The translations under genes and the position numbers were made by a program. This document shows, piece after piece, positions 19,769 through 33,018 of a stretch of 64,000 nt of DNA (its first letter is position 1; each line of letters starts with the position of its first letter). Origin of the DNA: Xanthomonas phaseoli pv. phaseoli. Lineage in GTDB: Bacteria; Pseudomonadota; Gammaproteobacteria; Xanthomonadales; Xanthomonadaceae. The notes beneath the pieces were generated by a model, which worked only from the letters and a program-made list of their open reading frames with translations, was not told the DNA's origin and ran no database searches. The stretch covers positions 2,418,001-2,482,000 of the forward strand of contig CP094243.1 in the NCBI GenBank assembly GCA_022749655.1. The letters run 5' to 3'.

Positions 19769-20856
19769 ACGAATTGCTGTTGAACCTGGTCGACCCCTTG
19801 CACCAGTGGTTCCTGGGGCTGGGCGATGGCGGCGTGGTGCTGTGGTCGGTCTTGAAGATCCTGCTGATCGCCGTGCCGGTGATCGTGGCGGTGGCCTTCT
19901 ACGTGGTCTGGGAGCGCAAGCTGATCGGCTGGATGCACGTGCGCCACGGGCCCATGTACGTGGGGATGGGCATCTTCCAGGCCTTCGCCGACGTGTTCAA
20001 ACTCCTGTTCAAGGAGATCGTGCAGCCAACCAGCTCGCACAAGGCGATGTTCGTCATCGCACCGCTGCTGACACTGGCGCCGGCCTTCGCCGCATGGTCG
20101 GTGGTGCCGTTCGATGCGAAGCTGGTGTTGTCCAATGCCAACGTCGGCCTGCTGTATCTGCTGGCGATGACCTCGTTGGGGGTGTACGGCATCATCCTGG
20201 CCGGCTGGGCGTCGAACTCGAAGTACGCATTCCTGGGCGCGATGCGTTCGGCTGCGCAGGTGGTCAGCTACGAGATCGCGATGGGCTTTGCGCTGGTCGG
20301 TGTGATGATTGCCTCCGGCAGCGTCAACCTGAGCCAGATCGTGTTCGCGCAGGCCGGCAACTCCGGCTTCTTCGACTGGTTCCTGATTCCGCTGTTCCCG
20401 TTGTTCATCGTGTACTGGGTCTCCGGCGTCGCCGAAACCAACCGCGCGCCGTTCGACGTGGTGGAAGGCGAATCGGAAATCGTTGCCGGTCACATGGTGG
20501 AATACTCGGGCGGCGCGTTCGCGCTGTTCTTCCTGGCCGAATACGCCAACATGATCCTGGTCAGCTTTCTGATCTCGATCTTCTTCCTCGGCGGCTGGCT
20601 GAGCCCGATCCAGGGTTGGGTCAATGCGGATGTTTCGCCGTGGATCGACTGGTTGTGGAGGGGCGGCTGGCCGTGGCTGCTGATGAAGGTGTTCTTCTTC
20701 GCCAGTGCCTACATCTGGTTCCGCGCCAGCTTCCCGCGTTACCGCTACGACCAGATCATGCGTCTTGGCTGGAAGGTCTTCATTCCGCTCACGATCGTAT
20801 GGATTGCAGTGACGGCGTTGATGGTGTTTTACGGCGTGATCCAGAAGGGCGTGTAA
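19765..20856 (+). CDS. nuoH: NADH-quinone oxidoreductase subunit H
   Basis: 363 residues, an eight-helix membrane subunit at the junction of the peripheral and membrane arms that forms the quinone entry. Diagnostic text: [15 protein letters not shown] after helix 1, then [20 protein letters not shown], the loop rich in acidic residues, and the late helix [20 protein letters not shown]. Intact, normal length, starts inside the nuoG stop. Confidence 0.97.
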   Translation: MNELLLNLVDPLHQWFLGLGDGGVVLWSVLKILLIAVPVIVAVAFYVVWERKLIGWMHVRHGPMYVGMGIFQAFADVFKLLFKEIVQPTSSHKAMFVIAPLLTLAPAFAAWSVVPFDAKLVLSNANVGLLYLLAMTSLGVYGIILAGWASNSKYAFLGAMRSAAQVVSYEIAMGFALVGVMIASGSVNLSQIVFAQAGNSGFFDWFLIPLFPLFIVYWVSGVAETNRAPFDVVEGESEIVAGHMVEYSGGAFALFFLAEYANMILVSFLISIFFLGGWLSPIQGWVNADVSPWIDWLWRGGWPWLLMKVFFFASAYIWFRASFPRYRYDQIMRLGWKVFIPLTIVWIAVTALMVFYGVIQKGV

Positions 20857-20859
20857 TTG

Positions 20860-21348
20860 ATGAACAAGATCACCCATTACTTCAAGAGCTTGCTGCTGCT
20901 CGAGCTGCTCGGCGGCTTGTGGCTGACGTTGAAATACACGTTCAAGCCCAAGTACACCGTGCTGTATCCGATGGAGAAGTTCCCGCAGTCGCCGCGCTTC
21001 CGTGGCCTGCATGCGCTGCGCCGTTATCCCAACGGCGAAGAGCGTTGCATCGCCTGCAAACTGTGCGAGGCGGTGTGCCCGGCGCTGGCGATCACCATCG
21101 ACTCGGCCAAGCGCGAGGACGGCACCCGCCGCACCACGCGCTACGACATCGACCTGTTCAAGTGCATCTTCTGCGGCTTCTGCGAAGAAAGCTGCCCGGT
21201 GGACTCGATCGTCGAAACGCACATCCTCGAGTACCACTTCGAGAAGCGTGGCGAAAATATTGTCAACAAGCCGCAGTTGCTGGCGATCGGAGACCGGTTA
21301 GAGACCGAGATCGCCGAGCGTCGCGCTGCCGATGCCGCCTTCCGTTGA
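20860..21348 (+). CDS. nuoI: NADH-quinone oxidoreductase subunit I
   Basis: 162 residues, the ferredoxin-like subunit carrying two 4Fe-4S clusters (N6a and N6b). The two binding motifs are [12 protein letters not shown] and [12 protein letters not shown]. The ATG at 20860 is preferred over the TTG three bases upstream. The N-terminal segment is amphipathic and anchors to the membrane arm. Confidence 0.97.
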   Translation: MNKITHYFKSLLLLELLGGLWLTLKYTFKPKYTVLYPMEKFPQSPRFRGLHALRRYPNGEERCIACKLCEAVCPALAITIDSAKREDGTRRTTRYDIDLFKCIFCGFCEESCPVDSIVETHILEYHFEKRGENIVNKPQLLAIGDRLETEIAERRAADAAFR

Positions 21349-21352
21349 GGTC

Positions 21353-22015
21353 ATGATGGACTGGGTCACTATTGCTTTCTACGCCTTCTCCGCCGTCGCG
21401 GTCGTGTCCGCCGGTGCGGTGATCAGCGTGCGCAACCCGGTATACGCCGTGTTGTGCCTGATCCTCACGTTCTTCTCGATGGCATGCATCTGGTTGTTGG
21501 TCGGGGCTGAATTCCTCGGCGTGACCCTGGTGCTGGTCTATGTCGGCGCGGTGATGGTGCTGTTCCTGTTCGTGGTGATGATGCTGGACATCGATACCAG
21601 CCGCCTGCGCGAGGGCTGGGTCAAGTACATGCCGCTGGGCGTCATCGTGGCCGTTGCCATGCTCGCGCAGATGGTCACGTTGATCGGTGTCAAGGCGCGC
21701 AGCGCCACGCCGTTCCCGGCAGACAACGCGGCTGCGCAAGCGGCTGACAGCTCGAACCTGACCTGGCTGGCCAAGAGCCTGTACACCGAATTCCTGCTGC
21801 CGTTCGAATTTGCTGCGGTGATTCTGACGGTGGCGGTGGTGGCTGCAGTGATGCTGACCCTGCGCAAGCGCACTGGTATCAAGTTGCAGAATGCCGGCGA
21901 GCAGTCGCGGGTGAAGGCTGGCGACCGTCTGCGCATGGTCAAAATGGCGGTTGAAAAGCCGGTACAGGTTGCGCCGCAGATTGACGCGGCCGACGGACAG
22001 GAGGCGAAGTCTTGA
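21353..22015 (+). CDS. nuoJ: NADH-quinone oxidoreductase subunit J
   Basis: About 220 residues with five helices. Conserved core: [40 protein letters not shown] and [14 protein letters not shown], including the pi-bulge helix 3. Two adjacent ATG codons (21353, 21356) are possible starts. The hydrophilic C-terminal tail is about 45 residues. The stop overlaps the nuoK TTG start. Confidence 0.95.
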
Positions 22016-22317
22016 TTACCTTGGGCCACCTGCTTGGACTGGGCGCGGTGCTGTTTTGCATCTCGCTGGCCGGCATCTTCCTCAACCGCAAGAACGTCAT
22101 CGTGCTACTGATGTCGATCGAGTTGATGTTGCTGTCGGTCAACGTCAACTTCATCGCGTTCTCGCGCGAGCTCGGCGATACCGCCGGTCAGTTGTTCGTG
22201 TTCTTCATTCTGACGGTTGCCGCTGCGGAGGCTGCAATCGGCCTTGCGATCCTGGTGACTCTGTTCCGCACGCGCCGCACGATCAATGTGGCCGAAGTCG
22301 ATACGTTGAAGGGCTGA
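22012..22317 (+). CDS. nuoK: NADH-quinone oxidoreductase subunit K
   Basis: 101 residues, a three-helix MrpC-like subunit with the two conserved membrane glutamates ([11 protein letters not shown] and [10 protein letters not shown]). The start is a TTG at 22012 that overlaps the nuoJ stop; it gives [16 protein letters not shown], the usual N-terminus, and no ATG is better placed. Intact. Confidence 0.95.
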
Positions 22318-22324
22318 CCTGTAG

Positions 22325-24467
22325 ATGGAAATCACTCTCTCCAAGAGTCTGTTGATCGCAGTGGTGCTTGCACCGCTGGTCGGCAGCATCATCGCCGGCC
22401 TGTTCGGGCGCCAGGTCGGGCGCAAGGGCGCGCAGTACGTCACCATCCTCGGTGTTGCGGTCAGCTGCGTGTTGTCGTGCCTGACGCTGTATCAGCTGGT
22501 GGAGCAGGGCGCCAGCCCGTTCAACCAGAACCTTTACACGTTCTTTGATGTCGGCAATTACTCGGCGCATGTCGGCTTCATGGTCGATCGCCTGACCGCA
22601 ATGATGATGGTGGTAGTGACCTTCGTGTCGCTGCTGGTGCACATCTACACCATCGGCTACATGGAAGAAGACCCGGGCTACCAGCGCTTCTTCAGCTATA
22701 TCTCGTTGTTCACTTTCTCCATGCTCACGCTGGTGATGAGCAACAACTTCCTGCAGCTGTTCTTCGGCTGGGAAGCGGTGGGTCTGGTGTCGTACCTGCT
22801 GATCGGTTTCTGGTTCAAGCGGCCGACCGCCGTGTTCGCCAACATGAAGGCGTTCCTGGTCAATCGTGTCGGCGACTTCGGTTTCATCCTCGGTATCGCC
22901 GGTGTGCTGCTGTGGTTCGGCTCGTTGGATTACTCCACCGTGTTCGCTAACGCGACCACCATGGCCGGTGCCAAGGTGCAGCTGTTCGCGGGCCACGAAT
23001 GGAGCGTGATGACGCTGATCTGCATCTGCCTGTTCATCGGTGCGATGGGCAAGTCGGCCCAGGTGCCGTTGCACGTGTGGCTGCCGGACTCGATGGAAGG
23101 CCCCACGCCGATCTCGGCGCTGATCCATGCCGCAACGATGGTCACCGCCGGCATCTTCATGGTGGCGCGCATGTCGCCGCTGTTCGAGCTGTCGGAGACC
23201 GCGCTGAACTTCATCCTGTTCATCGGTGCGACCACGGCCTTCTTCACCGGCCTGATCGGTATCGTGCAGAACGACATCAAGCGCGTGGTTGCGTACTCCA
23301 CGCTCTCGCAGCTGGGTTACATGACCGTGGCATTGGGCGTGTCGGCCTATTCGGCTGCAGTGTTCCATCTGATGACGCATGCCTTCTTCAAGGCGCTGCT
23401 GTTCCTGGCGGCCGGCTCGGTGATCATCGGCATGCACCACGAGCAGGACATGCGCAAGATGGGCGGCCTGCGCAAGTACATGAAGGTCACCTACTGGACC
23501 AGCGTGATCGGTACCCTGGCGCTGGTCGGTACGCCGTTCTTCTCCGGCTTCTACTCCAAGGACACCATCATCGAGGCTGCCGCGCATCATGCGCATGAGT
23601 CGAATAGCTGGATCGCACTCTATGGCTATTGGGCTGTGTTAGGTGGTGTGTTGGTGACCAGCTTTTACAGCTTCCGTCTGCTGTTCCTGACCTTCCATGG
23701 CAAGGAGCGCTTCCGCGACGCCCATGCGCACGACGCGCATTCGCATCACGACAGCGCGCACACCGATGCCGAAGCGCAGGTTCATTCGCACGATGCGCAT
23801 GGCCACGACGATCACGGACATGGTCATCACGGTGCGCACGAGCCGCATGAGTCCAAGTGGGTTGTGACGCTGCCGTTGATCCTGCTGGCGATCCCCGGTG
23901 GCGATTGGTTTCTTCACCATCGGTCCGATGTTGTTCGGTACCGACTGGCAAGGCAACCATGCGGCGCACGCCATGCAGGGCCAGGCAGTCTCGTTCTTCA
24001 CCGGCATCGTCGATTTCTACGATCCGGCACGCGATACCGTGGGTGCATTGGCCAAGGAGTTTCATGGTCCGGTGGCATTCGCACGGCATGGCATGCTGGC
24101 CGCTCCCTTCTTCCTGACGGTTGCCGGCCTGCTGCTTGCCGCGCTGTTCTATCTCTGGAAACCTGAGTGGGCAGCGACATCACGTAAGAAGCTTTCGTGG
24201 CTGGTTTGGATACTTGAGAACAAGTACGGCGCCGACAAGGTTTGGATCAATGGCTTCGCCGGTGGTGGCGTGGTTCTTGGCAAGGCGTCACGCGCAGTCG
24301 ATACCCATGTGGTCGACGGCGCTGCCGTCAACGGTTCTGCCCGACTGATCGACCTGGCTGCAAACCTGCTGCGTCGCACGCAATCCGGTTTCCTCTATCA
24401 CTACGCCTTCGCAATGATCATCGGTTTGATCGCCTTGTTGGCGGTACTGATGCATTTCTGGCGTTGA
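22325..24467 (+). CDS. nuoL: NADH-quinone oxidoreductase subunit L, frameshifted, with a His-rich loop
   Basis: About 714 residues reconstructed, the distal antiporter-like proton-pumping subunit. Core motifs: FFGWEAVGLVSYLLIGFW, GAMGKSAQVPLHVWLPDSME, and the lysine helices following. Residues about 466-511 (nucleotides ~23720-23860) are an extended loop packed with His, Asp and Ala (HAHDAHSHHD..HSHDAHGHDDHGHGHHG). The frame changes at about 23897: LLAIPG is followed in the other frame by GTG-encoded VAIGFFTIGPMLFGTDW and continues to the stop at 24467. The long amphipathic lateral helix region is in the C-terminal part. A missing-base error is likely. Confidence 0.94.
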
Positions 24468-24487
24468 CCTGTACGGAATAAGAAAAC

Positions 24488-25990
24488 GTGTCGAACTGGC
24501 CTTTACTGTCTATCTTGATCTGGCTGCCGATTATCGGTGGCGCCCTGATCCTTGCGTTGCGCAACGCCGAGACTGCCCGCTGGGCATCCCTGGCGGTAGC
24601 GGTGGCGACCTTTGTGCTGAGTCTGCCGCTGCTGGGCTACGACACGGCCAATGACGCCATGCAGTTCATCGAACTGCATGCCTGGATTCCGGCCTATAAC
24701 ATCGGCTACAACCTGGGCGTGGATGGCATCGCGGTCGCGTTGATCGTGCTGACCACGCTGGTGACGGTGCTGGCCCTGATCGGTGCCTGGCGCTCGATCG
24801 ACAAGCGCATCAACCAGTACGTGGCTGCCTTCCTGATCCTGGAAGGCGTCACCGTCGGTATCTTCGCCGCCACCGACGCGATGTTGTTCTACGTGTTCTT
24901 CGAAGCCATGCTGATCCCGATGTTCTTGATCATCGGTGTCTGGGGCGGGCCGCGGCGCATCTACGCCGCAATGAAGTTCTTCCTCTACACCTTCCTCGGC
25001 TCGGTGCTGATGCTGGTGGGCCTGGTGTATCTGTATCTGAAGGGCGGCAGCTTCCAGCTCGCCGACCTGTATGCGCTGCAGCTGACAGCCAAGGAACAGA
25101 CCTGGATCTTCTTCGCGTTCCTGATCGCCTTCGCGGTCAAGGTGCCGATGTTCCCGGTGCATACCTGGCTGCCGGACGCGCACGTCGAGGCGCCCACAGC
25201 CGGTTCGGTGATCCTGGCGGCGATTGCGTTGAAGATCGGCGGCTACGGCTTCCTGCGCTTCAACCTGCCGATCGTGCCCGATGCGAGTCATGAGTTCGCC
25301 TGGCTGGTCATCACGCTGTCGCTGATCGCGGTGATCTATGTCGGCCTGGTGGCGTTGGTACAGGACGACATGAAGAAGCTGGTGGCTTATTCGTCCATCG
25401 CGCACATGGGTTTCGTCACGCTCGGTACCTTCATCGCGTTCACCCTGGTGCGCGAGTACGGCAGCACCGATGCTGCCCGTCTGGGCTTGCAGGGTGCGAT
25501 GGTGCAGATGATTTCGCACGGTTTTGTGTCCGGTGCGATGTTCTCGTGCATCGGCGTGCTCTACGACCGCATGCATACCCGTCGCATCGCCGATTATGGC
25601 GGCGTGGTCAACGTGATGCCCTGGTTTGCCACCTTCGCGATGTTGTTCTTCATGGCTAATGCCGGCCTGCCTGGAACAAGTGGTTTCGTCGGCGAGTTCA
25701 TGGTCATCCTGGCCAGCTTCCAGAAGCATCCGTTGGTCGCCTTCGGCGCCGCCACCACGCTGGTGATCACCGCCGCGTACACGCTGTGGCTCTATAGGCG
25801 CGTGTTTTTCGGCGAAGTGGCCAACGCCCATGTGGCCGAGCTGAAGGACATCAATGGCCGCGAAGCATTCGTGCTGGGGGTGTTCGCCGCTGGCGTGCTG
25901 GCCCTGGGCCTCTACCCGAAGCCGCTGACCGATCTGATGGAGCCGTCGATCGCCAAGCTGGCAACCCAGATTGCCGCGACCAAGCTCTGA
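24488..25990 (+). CDS. nuoM: NADH-quinone oxidoreductase subunit M
   Basis: 500 residues, an antiporter-like proton-translocating subunit. Motifs: YNLGVDGIAVALIVLTT, FFEAMLIPMFLIIGVWGG with the conserved Glu, AFAVKVPMFPVHTWLPDAHVEAP with the key Lys, and MKKLVAYSSIAHMGF. The GTG start at 24488 yields MSNWPLLSILIWLP and follows nuoL by 20 bases. Intact. Confidence 0.96.
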   Translation: MSNWPLLSILIWLPIIGGALILALRNAETARWASLAVAVATFVLSLPLLGYDTANDAMQFIELHAWIPAYNIGYNLGVDGIAVALIVLTTLVTVLALIGAWRSIDKRINQYVAAFLILEGVTVGIFAATDAMLFYVFFEAMLIPMFLIIGVWGGPRRIYAAMKFFLYTFLGSVLMLVGLVYLYLKGGSFQLADLYALQLTAKEQTWIFFAFLIAFAVKVPMFPVHTWLPDAHVEAPTAGSVILAAIALKIGGYGFLRFNLPIVPDASHEFAWLVITLSLIAVIYVGLVALVQDDMKKLVAYSSIAHMGFVTLGTFIAFTLVREYGSTDAARLGLQGAMVQMISHGFVSGAMFSCIGVLYDRMHTRRIADYGGVVNVMPWFATFAMLFFMANAGLPGTSGFVGEFMVILASFQKHPLVAFGAATTLVITAAYTLWLYRRVFFGEVANAHVAELKDINGREAFVLGVFAAGVLALGLYPKPLTDLMEPSIAKLATQIAATKL

Positions 25991-26023
25991 CCGCTTGCCG
26001 TACGTTTTGATTTCCAGGATTTA

Positions 26024-27487
26024 ATGATGACCACGCCAACGCTCGCGCCGTTGACCACCGCTGACCTGGCTCCGCTCGTACCGGAGCTGGTGCTGATCGG
26101 CGGCGCCTTCGCACTGCTGATGCTCGACCTATTCGTGAGCCAGCGGAACAAGGTCTGGACCCACCTGTTCTCCGTTGCCGTGCTTGCCGTGGTACTCGTG
26201 TTGCTTGCGACCGGCACGGGCGGGCAGGGCGATATCTTCAACGGTATGTTCGTCCGCGATACGGCAGCCGATGTCATGAAGACGGTGATCGTGCTGGTCA
26301 GCGGGTTGAGCCTGGTCTATGGCTGGACCTACCTGCGCGAGCGCAATCTCTACCAGGGCGAAATCCCGGTGCTGATGCTGTTCGCCACTGCCGGCATGAT
26401 GTTGCTGGCCTCGGCCGGTAGCCTGCTGATGGTCTATCTGGGGCTGGAGTTGCTGGCGCTGTGCTCCTACGCATTGGTCGCCTCCAATCGCGACAACGGC
26501 CTGGCCACCGAAGCGGCGATGAAGTATTTCGTGCTCGGGTCGCTCGCGTCGGGTCTGCTGCTGTACGGCATGTCGCTGGTGTACGGCGCCACCGGCACCT
26601 TGAGCCTGGCCGGCATCCACGATGCAATCGAAGGCTCGAACGAACGCACGTTGCTCCTGACCGGCACCATCTTCATGATCGCCGGCGGCGCCTTCAAGCT
26701 GGGTGCTGCGCCTTTCCACATGTGGCTGCCCGATGTGTATCAGGGTGCGCCTGCGCCGATCGCATTGTTCATCAGCTCGGCGCCCAAGCTTGCGGCATTC
26801 GGTATGGCCTATCGCTTGCTGGAAGTCGGTATGGGCCCGTTGTCGCCGCAGTGGCATCTGCTGATCGGCGGCTTGTCGGCGGTGTCTCTGGTGGTCGGTA
26901 ACCTGATGGCCATTGCGCAGAGCAACCTCAAGCGCATGCTTGCGTACTCGACGGTCTCGCATATCGGCTTCCTGCTGATGGGTGTGGCTGGCGGCGGCGA
27001 AGAGGGCTATGCGGCTGCCATGTTCTACGCGGTCAGCTATACCATCATGTCTACCGCGTCCTTCGGCGCCATTATCGCGCTGTCGCGCAATGGATTCGAA
27101 GCGGAAAACATCGACGACTTCAAGGGACTCAACGCGCGCAATCCGTGGATGGCCGGCCTGGTGCTGTGCACCATGGCGTCGCTTGCGGGCATCCCGCCGT
27201 TCCTTGGTTTCTGGACCAAGTTGGCGGTGCTGGGCGCGGCAGTGAAGGGCGACATGCTGTGGCTAGCCTTGGTTGGTGTGATCTGTGCAGTGATCGGTGC
27301 GTACTACTACCTGCGCGTCATCAAGGTCATGTACTTCGACGAGCCGGTAGGCGAGCCGTTGCCGGCCAATAACGATCGCGTGCTCGGCACCGTGCTCGGC
27401 GTCAACGCGCTGGCCCTGCTTGCACTTGGCCTGGCCTGGAGCCCGATCATGGTGTGGTGCCAGCGCGCGTTCGCCGGGCTCGCCTGA
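26024..27487 (+). CDS. nuoN: NADH-quinone oxidoreductase subunit N
   Basis: 487 residues (two adjacent ATG codons at 26024 and 26027). Third antiporter-like subunit and last gene of the operon. Motifs: YLGLELLALCSYALVA, GGAFKLGAAPFHMWLPDVYQG and LKRMLAYSTVSHIGF. Intact. A strong inverted repeat follows ~120 bases downstream. Confidence 0.96.
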   Translation: MMTTPTLAPLTTADLAPLVPELVLIGGAFALLMLDLFVSQRNKVWTHLFSVAVLAVVLVLLATGTGGQGDIFNGMFVRDTAADVMKTVIVLVSGLSLVYGWTYLRERNLYQGEIPVLMLFATAGMMLLASAGSLLMVYLGLELLALCSYALVASNRDNGLATEAAMKYFVLGSLASGLLLYGMSLVYGATGTLSLAGIHDAIEGSNERTLLLTGTIFMIAGGAFKLGAAPFHMWLPDVYQGAPAPIALFISSAPKLAAFGMAYRLLEVGMGPLSPQWHLLIGGLSAVSLVVGNLMAIAQSNLKRMLAYSTVSHIGFLLMGVAGGGEEGYAAAMFYAVSYTIMSTASFGAIIALSRNGFEAENIDDFKGLNARNPWMAGLVLCTMASLAGIPPFLGFWTKLAVLGAAVKGDMLWLALVGVICAVIGAYYYLRVIKVMYFDEPVGEPLPANNDRVLGTVLGVNALALLALGLAWSPIMVWCQRAFAGLA

Positions 27488-27604
27488 GACCGCCATGTTG
27501 GCGCGACGCAAGACGGTGTCGCGCAGCCGGTGTGGCGCCGCTCTGAAATACGGCTGCGTTGACTGTTTCGTTTTTGTTGCAATGCGGGTATTATTCGCCG
27601 CGAC

Positions 27605-27630
27605 GTTGAACAGCCGCCACGCTGTTCAAC
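27605..27630 (+). other. Perfect 10-bp inverted repeat between nuoN and tRNA-fMet
   Basis: GTTGAACAGC (27605-27614), a six-base loop and GCTGTTCAAC (27621-27630). The arms are perfect. There is no T-run after it, so it is not a classical intrinsic terminator. It could be a factor-assisted end for the nuo transcript, an RNA-processing stem or an operator ahead of the initiator tRNA. Confidence 0.5.
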
Positions 27631-27687
27631 AGATGAAAAACTAGGGCTTGCAATTGCCGCTCAAGTTCTTCATAATTCCGCTTCTGC

Positions 27688-27764
27688 TGCGGGGTGGAGC
27701 AGTCTGGCAGCTCGTCGGGCTCATAACCCGAAGGTCGCAGGTTCAAATCCTGCCCCCGCTACCA
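27688..27764 (+). tRNA. Initiator tRNA-Met (anticodon CAT)
   Basis: 77 bases with encoded CCA (27762-27764). The anticodon stem TCGGG-CTCATAA-CCCGA has the three G-C pairs diagnostic of an initiator. The first acceptor position does not pair (T1 with T72), another initiator hallmark, though C1 is the common base. The D-arm has GGAGCAGTCTGGCAGCTCG and the T-arm GCAGGTTCAAATCCTGC. It heads the rimP-nusA-infB cluster, as metY does in E. coli. Confidence 0.95.
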
Positions 27765-27837
27765 AGTTTCGAATTGTTGCTTCATCGCAGTGATTCAACT
27801 TCTTGGATCGTAAGGACGCATGTTCCCGTCTTTACGC

Positions 27838-27866
27838 CGACCCAGAGAGGTCGGGCTTTTTTTCAC
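27838..27866 (+). terminator. Intrinsic terminator after tRNA-fMet
   Basis: Stem CCGACC / GGTCGG around CAGAGA, followed by GC and a run of seven T. Together with the next hairpin it separates the tRNA from rimP and could support attenuation by NusA. Confidence 0.75.
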
Positions 27867-27867
27867 G

Positions 27868-27898
27868 CAAGGGGCCCATCGGGCCCCTTGTTTTTTCC
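27868..27898 (+). terminator. Second intrinsic terminator in the rimP leader
   Basis: Stem CAAGGGGCCC / GGGCCCCTTG with an ATC loop and then TTTTTT. It lies only about 20 bases after the first terminator and about 65 bases before the rimP GTG. Read-through must therefore occur, or a further promoter must lie in 27900-27960, for rimP-nusA to be expressed. NusA autoregulation at such leader terminators is known in E. coli; here it is inference. Confidence 0.75.
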
Positions 27899-27962
27899 GG
27901 AACCGGAAAGTTTGCTGCCGGTTGCCGGGGTTCTACTGGCAATCATCTGATCAGGGCAGTCT

Positions 27963-28562
27963 GTGAGCGAAAAAGCGACCGAAATCGCGAATCTGCTGAG
28001 TCCAACGGTTGAGTCCCTGGGCTTGGAACTGCTGGGCGTGGAATATCTTCCCGCTCCAGGCGGCGCCACATTGCGCCTCTATATCGATGTGCCGTTGGCC
28101 GAACAGCCCGAGCGCGTCATCAATGTCGACGACTGCGAGCGCGTGAGCCGCGAGGTCTCTGCCCAGCTCGACGTGGAAGACCCGATCAGCGGCAACTACA
28201 CGCTGGAAGTGTCATCGCCGGGCGTGGATCGTCCGCTGTTCACGCTGGAACAATTCGCGCGCCATACCGGTGAGTCGGCAAAGATCGTCTTGAAGCTGGC
28301 GCAGGATGGCCGGCGCCGCTTCCAGGGCGAGATCCTGCGCATCGATGCCGAGGCAGATGCGGTGGTGTTCGCCGTCGATGGCAAGGACGTGCAGATCGGC
28401 TACGACAATATCGACAAAGCGCGCATCGTGCCGGATTGGGTTGCACTGGGTCTGGCACCGCAGAAACCGAACAAGCCCGGCCCGAAGAAACCCGGGCACG
28501 AAAAAGAAGAAACCATCCAACGAGTCGGCGGCTGGCAAGCCGCGCGCGGAGTGACGAAATGA
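27963..28562 (+). CDS. rimP: Ribosome maturation factor RimP
   Basis: About 199 residues, needed for 30S subunit assembly. The N-terminal domain has [21 protein letters not shown] and the central DYNLEVSSPG equivalent reads [20 protein letters not shown] start at 27963. As read, the tail is [17 protein letters not shown] and runs into nusA. The neighbouring frame instead gives a lysine-rich tail ([18 protein letters not shown]) ending at 28554, just before the nusA ATG, which looks more natural. One base is therefore probably missing around 28490-28500. Confidence 0.93.
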   Translation: MSEKATEIANLLSPTVESLGLELLGVEYLPAPGGATLRLYIDVPLAEQPERVINVDDCERVSREVSAQLDVEDPISGNYTLEVSSPGVDRPLFTLEQFARHTGESAKIVLKLAQDGRRRFQGEILRIDAEADAVVFAVDGKDVQIGYDNIDKARIVPDWVALGLAPQKPNKPGPKKPGHEKEETIQRVGGWQAARGVTK

Positions 28563-30069
28563 GCAAGGAACTTTTGCTGGTAGTGGATGCGGTCGCCAAT
28601 GAAAAGGGCGTGCCGCGCGAAGTGATCTTCGAAGCGATCGAAGCTGCGCTGGCGTCCGCAGCGAAGAAGCGCTATCCCGACCAGGACGTGCTGGCCCGCG
28701 TCACCATCGATCACAAGGACGGTACTTACGAAACCTACCGTCGCTGGGAAGTGGTTGCCGATGACGTGGTGATGGAATCCCCTGACCGCCAGGTGCGTCT
28801 GATGGATGCCATCGACGAGGCCGACGGCGTGGAAGTGGGCGATTACATCGAAGAGCAGATCGAGAACCCCGACTTCGGCCGTATCGCCGCGCAGCTGCCA
28901 AGCAGGTGATCGTGCAGCGTGTGCGCGAGGCCGAGCGCCAGCAGGTGGTGGATGCGTGGAAGGATCGCGTGGGTGAGTTGATCACCGGCGTGGTCAAGCG
29001 TGCAGAGCGCGGCAATATCTTTGTCGATCTTGGCGGCAACGCCGAAGCCTTCATTCCGAAGGACAAGGGCATTCCGCGCGACGTGTTGCGTCCCGGCGAC
29101 CGCGTGCGCGGCTATCTGGCCGAAGTGCGCTCCGAGCCTCGTGGCCCGCAGCTGTTCATCAGCCGTGCCGCACCGGAATTCATGATCGAGCTGTTCAAGC
29201 TCGAGGTGCCGGAAGTCGGTCAGGGCCTGGTCGAGATCAAGGCTTGCGCACGCGATCCGGGCGACCGCGCCAAGATTGCCGTGATCGCGCACGACGCCCG
29301 CACCGATCCCATCGGCGCGTGCATCGGCATGCGCGGTTCACGTGTGCAGGCGGTGTCCAACGAGCTCAACGGCGAGCGCGTGGACATCGTGTTGTGGAAC
29401 GAGAACCCGGCCAACTTCGTCATCAACGCGATGGCGCCTGCCGAAGTGCAGTCGATCATTGTCGATGAAGACAAGCACTCGATGGACCTGGCGGTGGCGG
29501 AAGACCGCCTGGCGCAGGCGATCGGCAAGGGCGGCCAGAACGTGCGTCTGGCCAGCCGCCTGACCGGTTGGCAGCTCAATGTGATGACCGCCGACCAGGT
29601 GGCCGCTAAGTCCGAGGCCGAGCAGGCCGCGGCACGCCAGCTGTTCATGGACCGCCTGGAAGTGGACGAGGAAATTTCCGCGATCCTGGTCTCCGAAGGT
29701 TTCAATACGGTCGAAGAAATTGCCTATGTGCCGGTCGGCGAGTTGCTGGCGGTGGAAGGCTTCGACGAAGACATCGTTGAGGAACTGCGCGCCCGTGCCC
29801 GCGATGCGCTGCTGAACGCCGCGCTGGCCGAGGAGGAAGGCCTGGAAGGAACTCAGCCCGCCGAGGACCTGCTGGCGCTGGAGGGGATGGACGAGGAGAC
29901 GGCTTTTGCGCTGGCCGAGCACGGCGTGCGTACCAGCGAGGACTTGTCCGACCTGGCCGCGGACGAGATCGTCGACTTCGGCATCGAGGGCATGACCCAG
30001 GAGCGCGCCGCGGCGCTGATCCTGGCGGCCCGCGCCGAGGAGATCGCCCGTTTGGAGCGCGGCGAATGA
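28559..30069 (+). CDS. nusA: Transcription termination/antitermination factor NusA, frameshifted
   Basis: About 503 residues reconstructed. It binds RNA polymerase and modulates pausing, termination and antitermination. The N-terminal domain begins [18 protein letters not shown]. An S1 domain ([20 protein letters not shown]) follows, then two KH domains ([15 protein letters not shown] and [18 protein letters not shown]). The C-terminus has the acidic helix-hairpin-helix repeats after about residue 370. The first frame stops at 28909 as AAQLPSR, while [15 protein letters not shown] continues in the other frame. Restoring one G in CAGCTGCC at about 28891 gives the expected [16 protein letters not shown] cell could hardly live without NusA, so a read error is likely. 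Confidence 0.96.
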
Positions 30070-30164
30070 GCCGGCAATGAACCGCGCCCTGACCCCATCA
30101 GGGCTTAGAATCAGCGTATCCCTTGCTCTGGGCGAGGGGGCGCCAACCAGATCATAGGATCCGA

Positions 30165-32876
<2,712 letters not shown>

Positions 32877-33018
32877 TGGCTGCCGGGGCCGACCGGCCCC
32901 GGACTCCGCTCGACGGAGTTGTCCAATGCAGGTTCTGCAAGGCGAGGGCGGCATGGCCGCCCGCGTTTGTTTTGGCTTCGGTGCCAACTGGCCCTCCGAA
33001 TCAACCAGGTCCACGACC

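Noticed and set aside
32883..32902. CCGGGGCC-GACC-GGCCCCGG hairpin between infB and rbfA as a terminator
   Set aside because: Strong stem but no T-run follows, and rbfA belongs to the same conserved cluster; more likely a processing or stability element.
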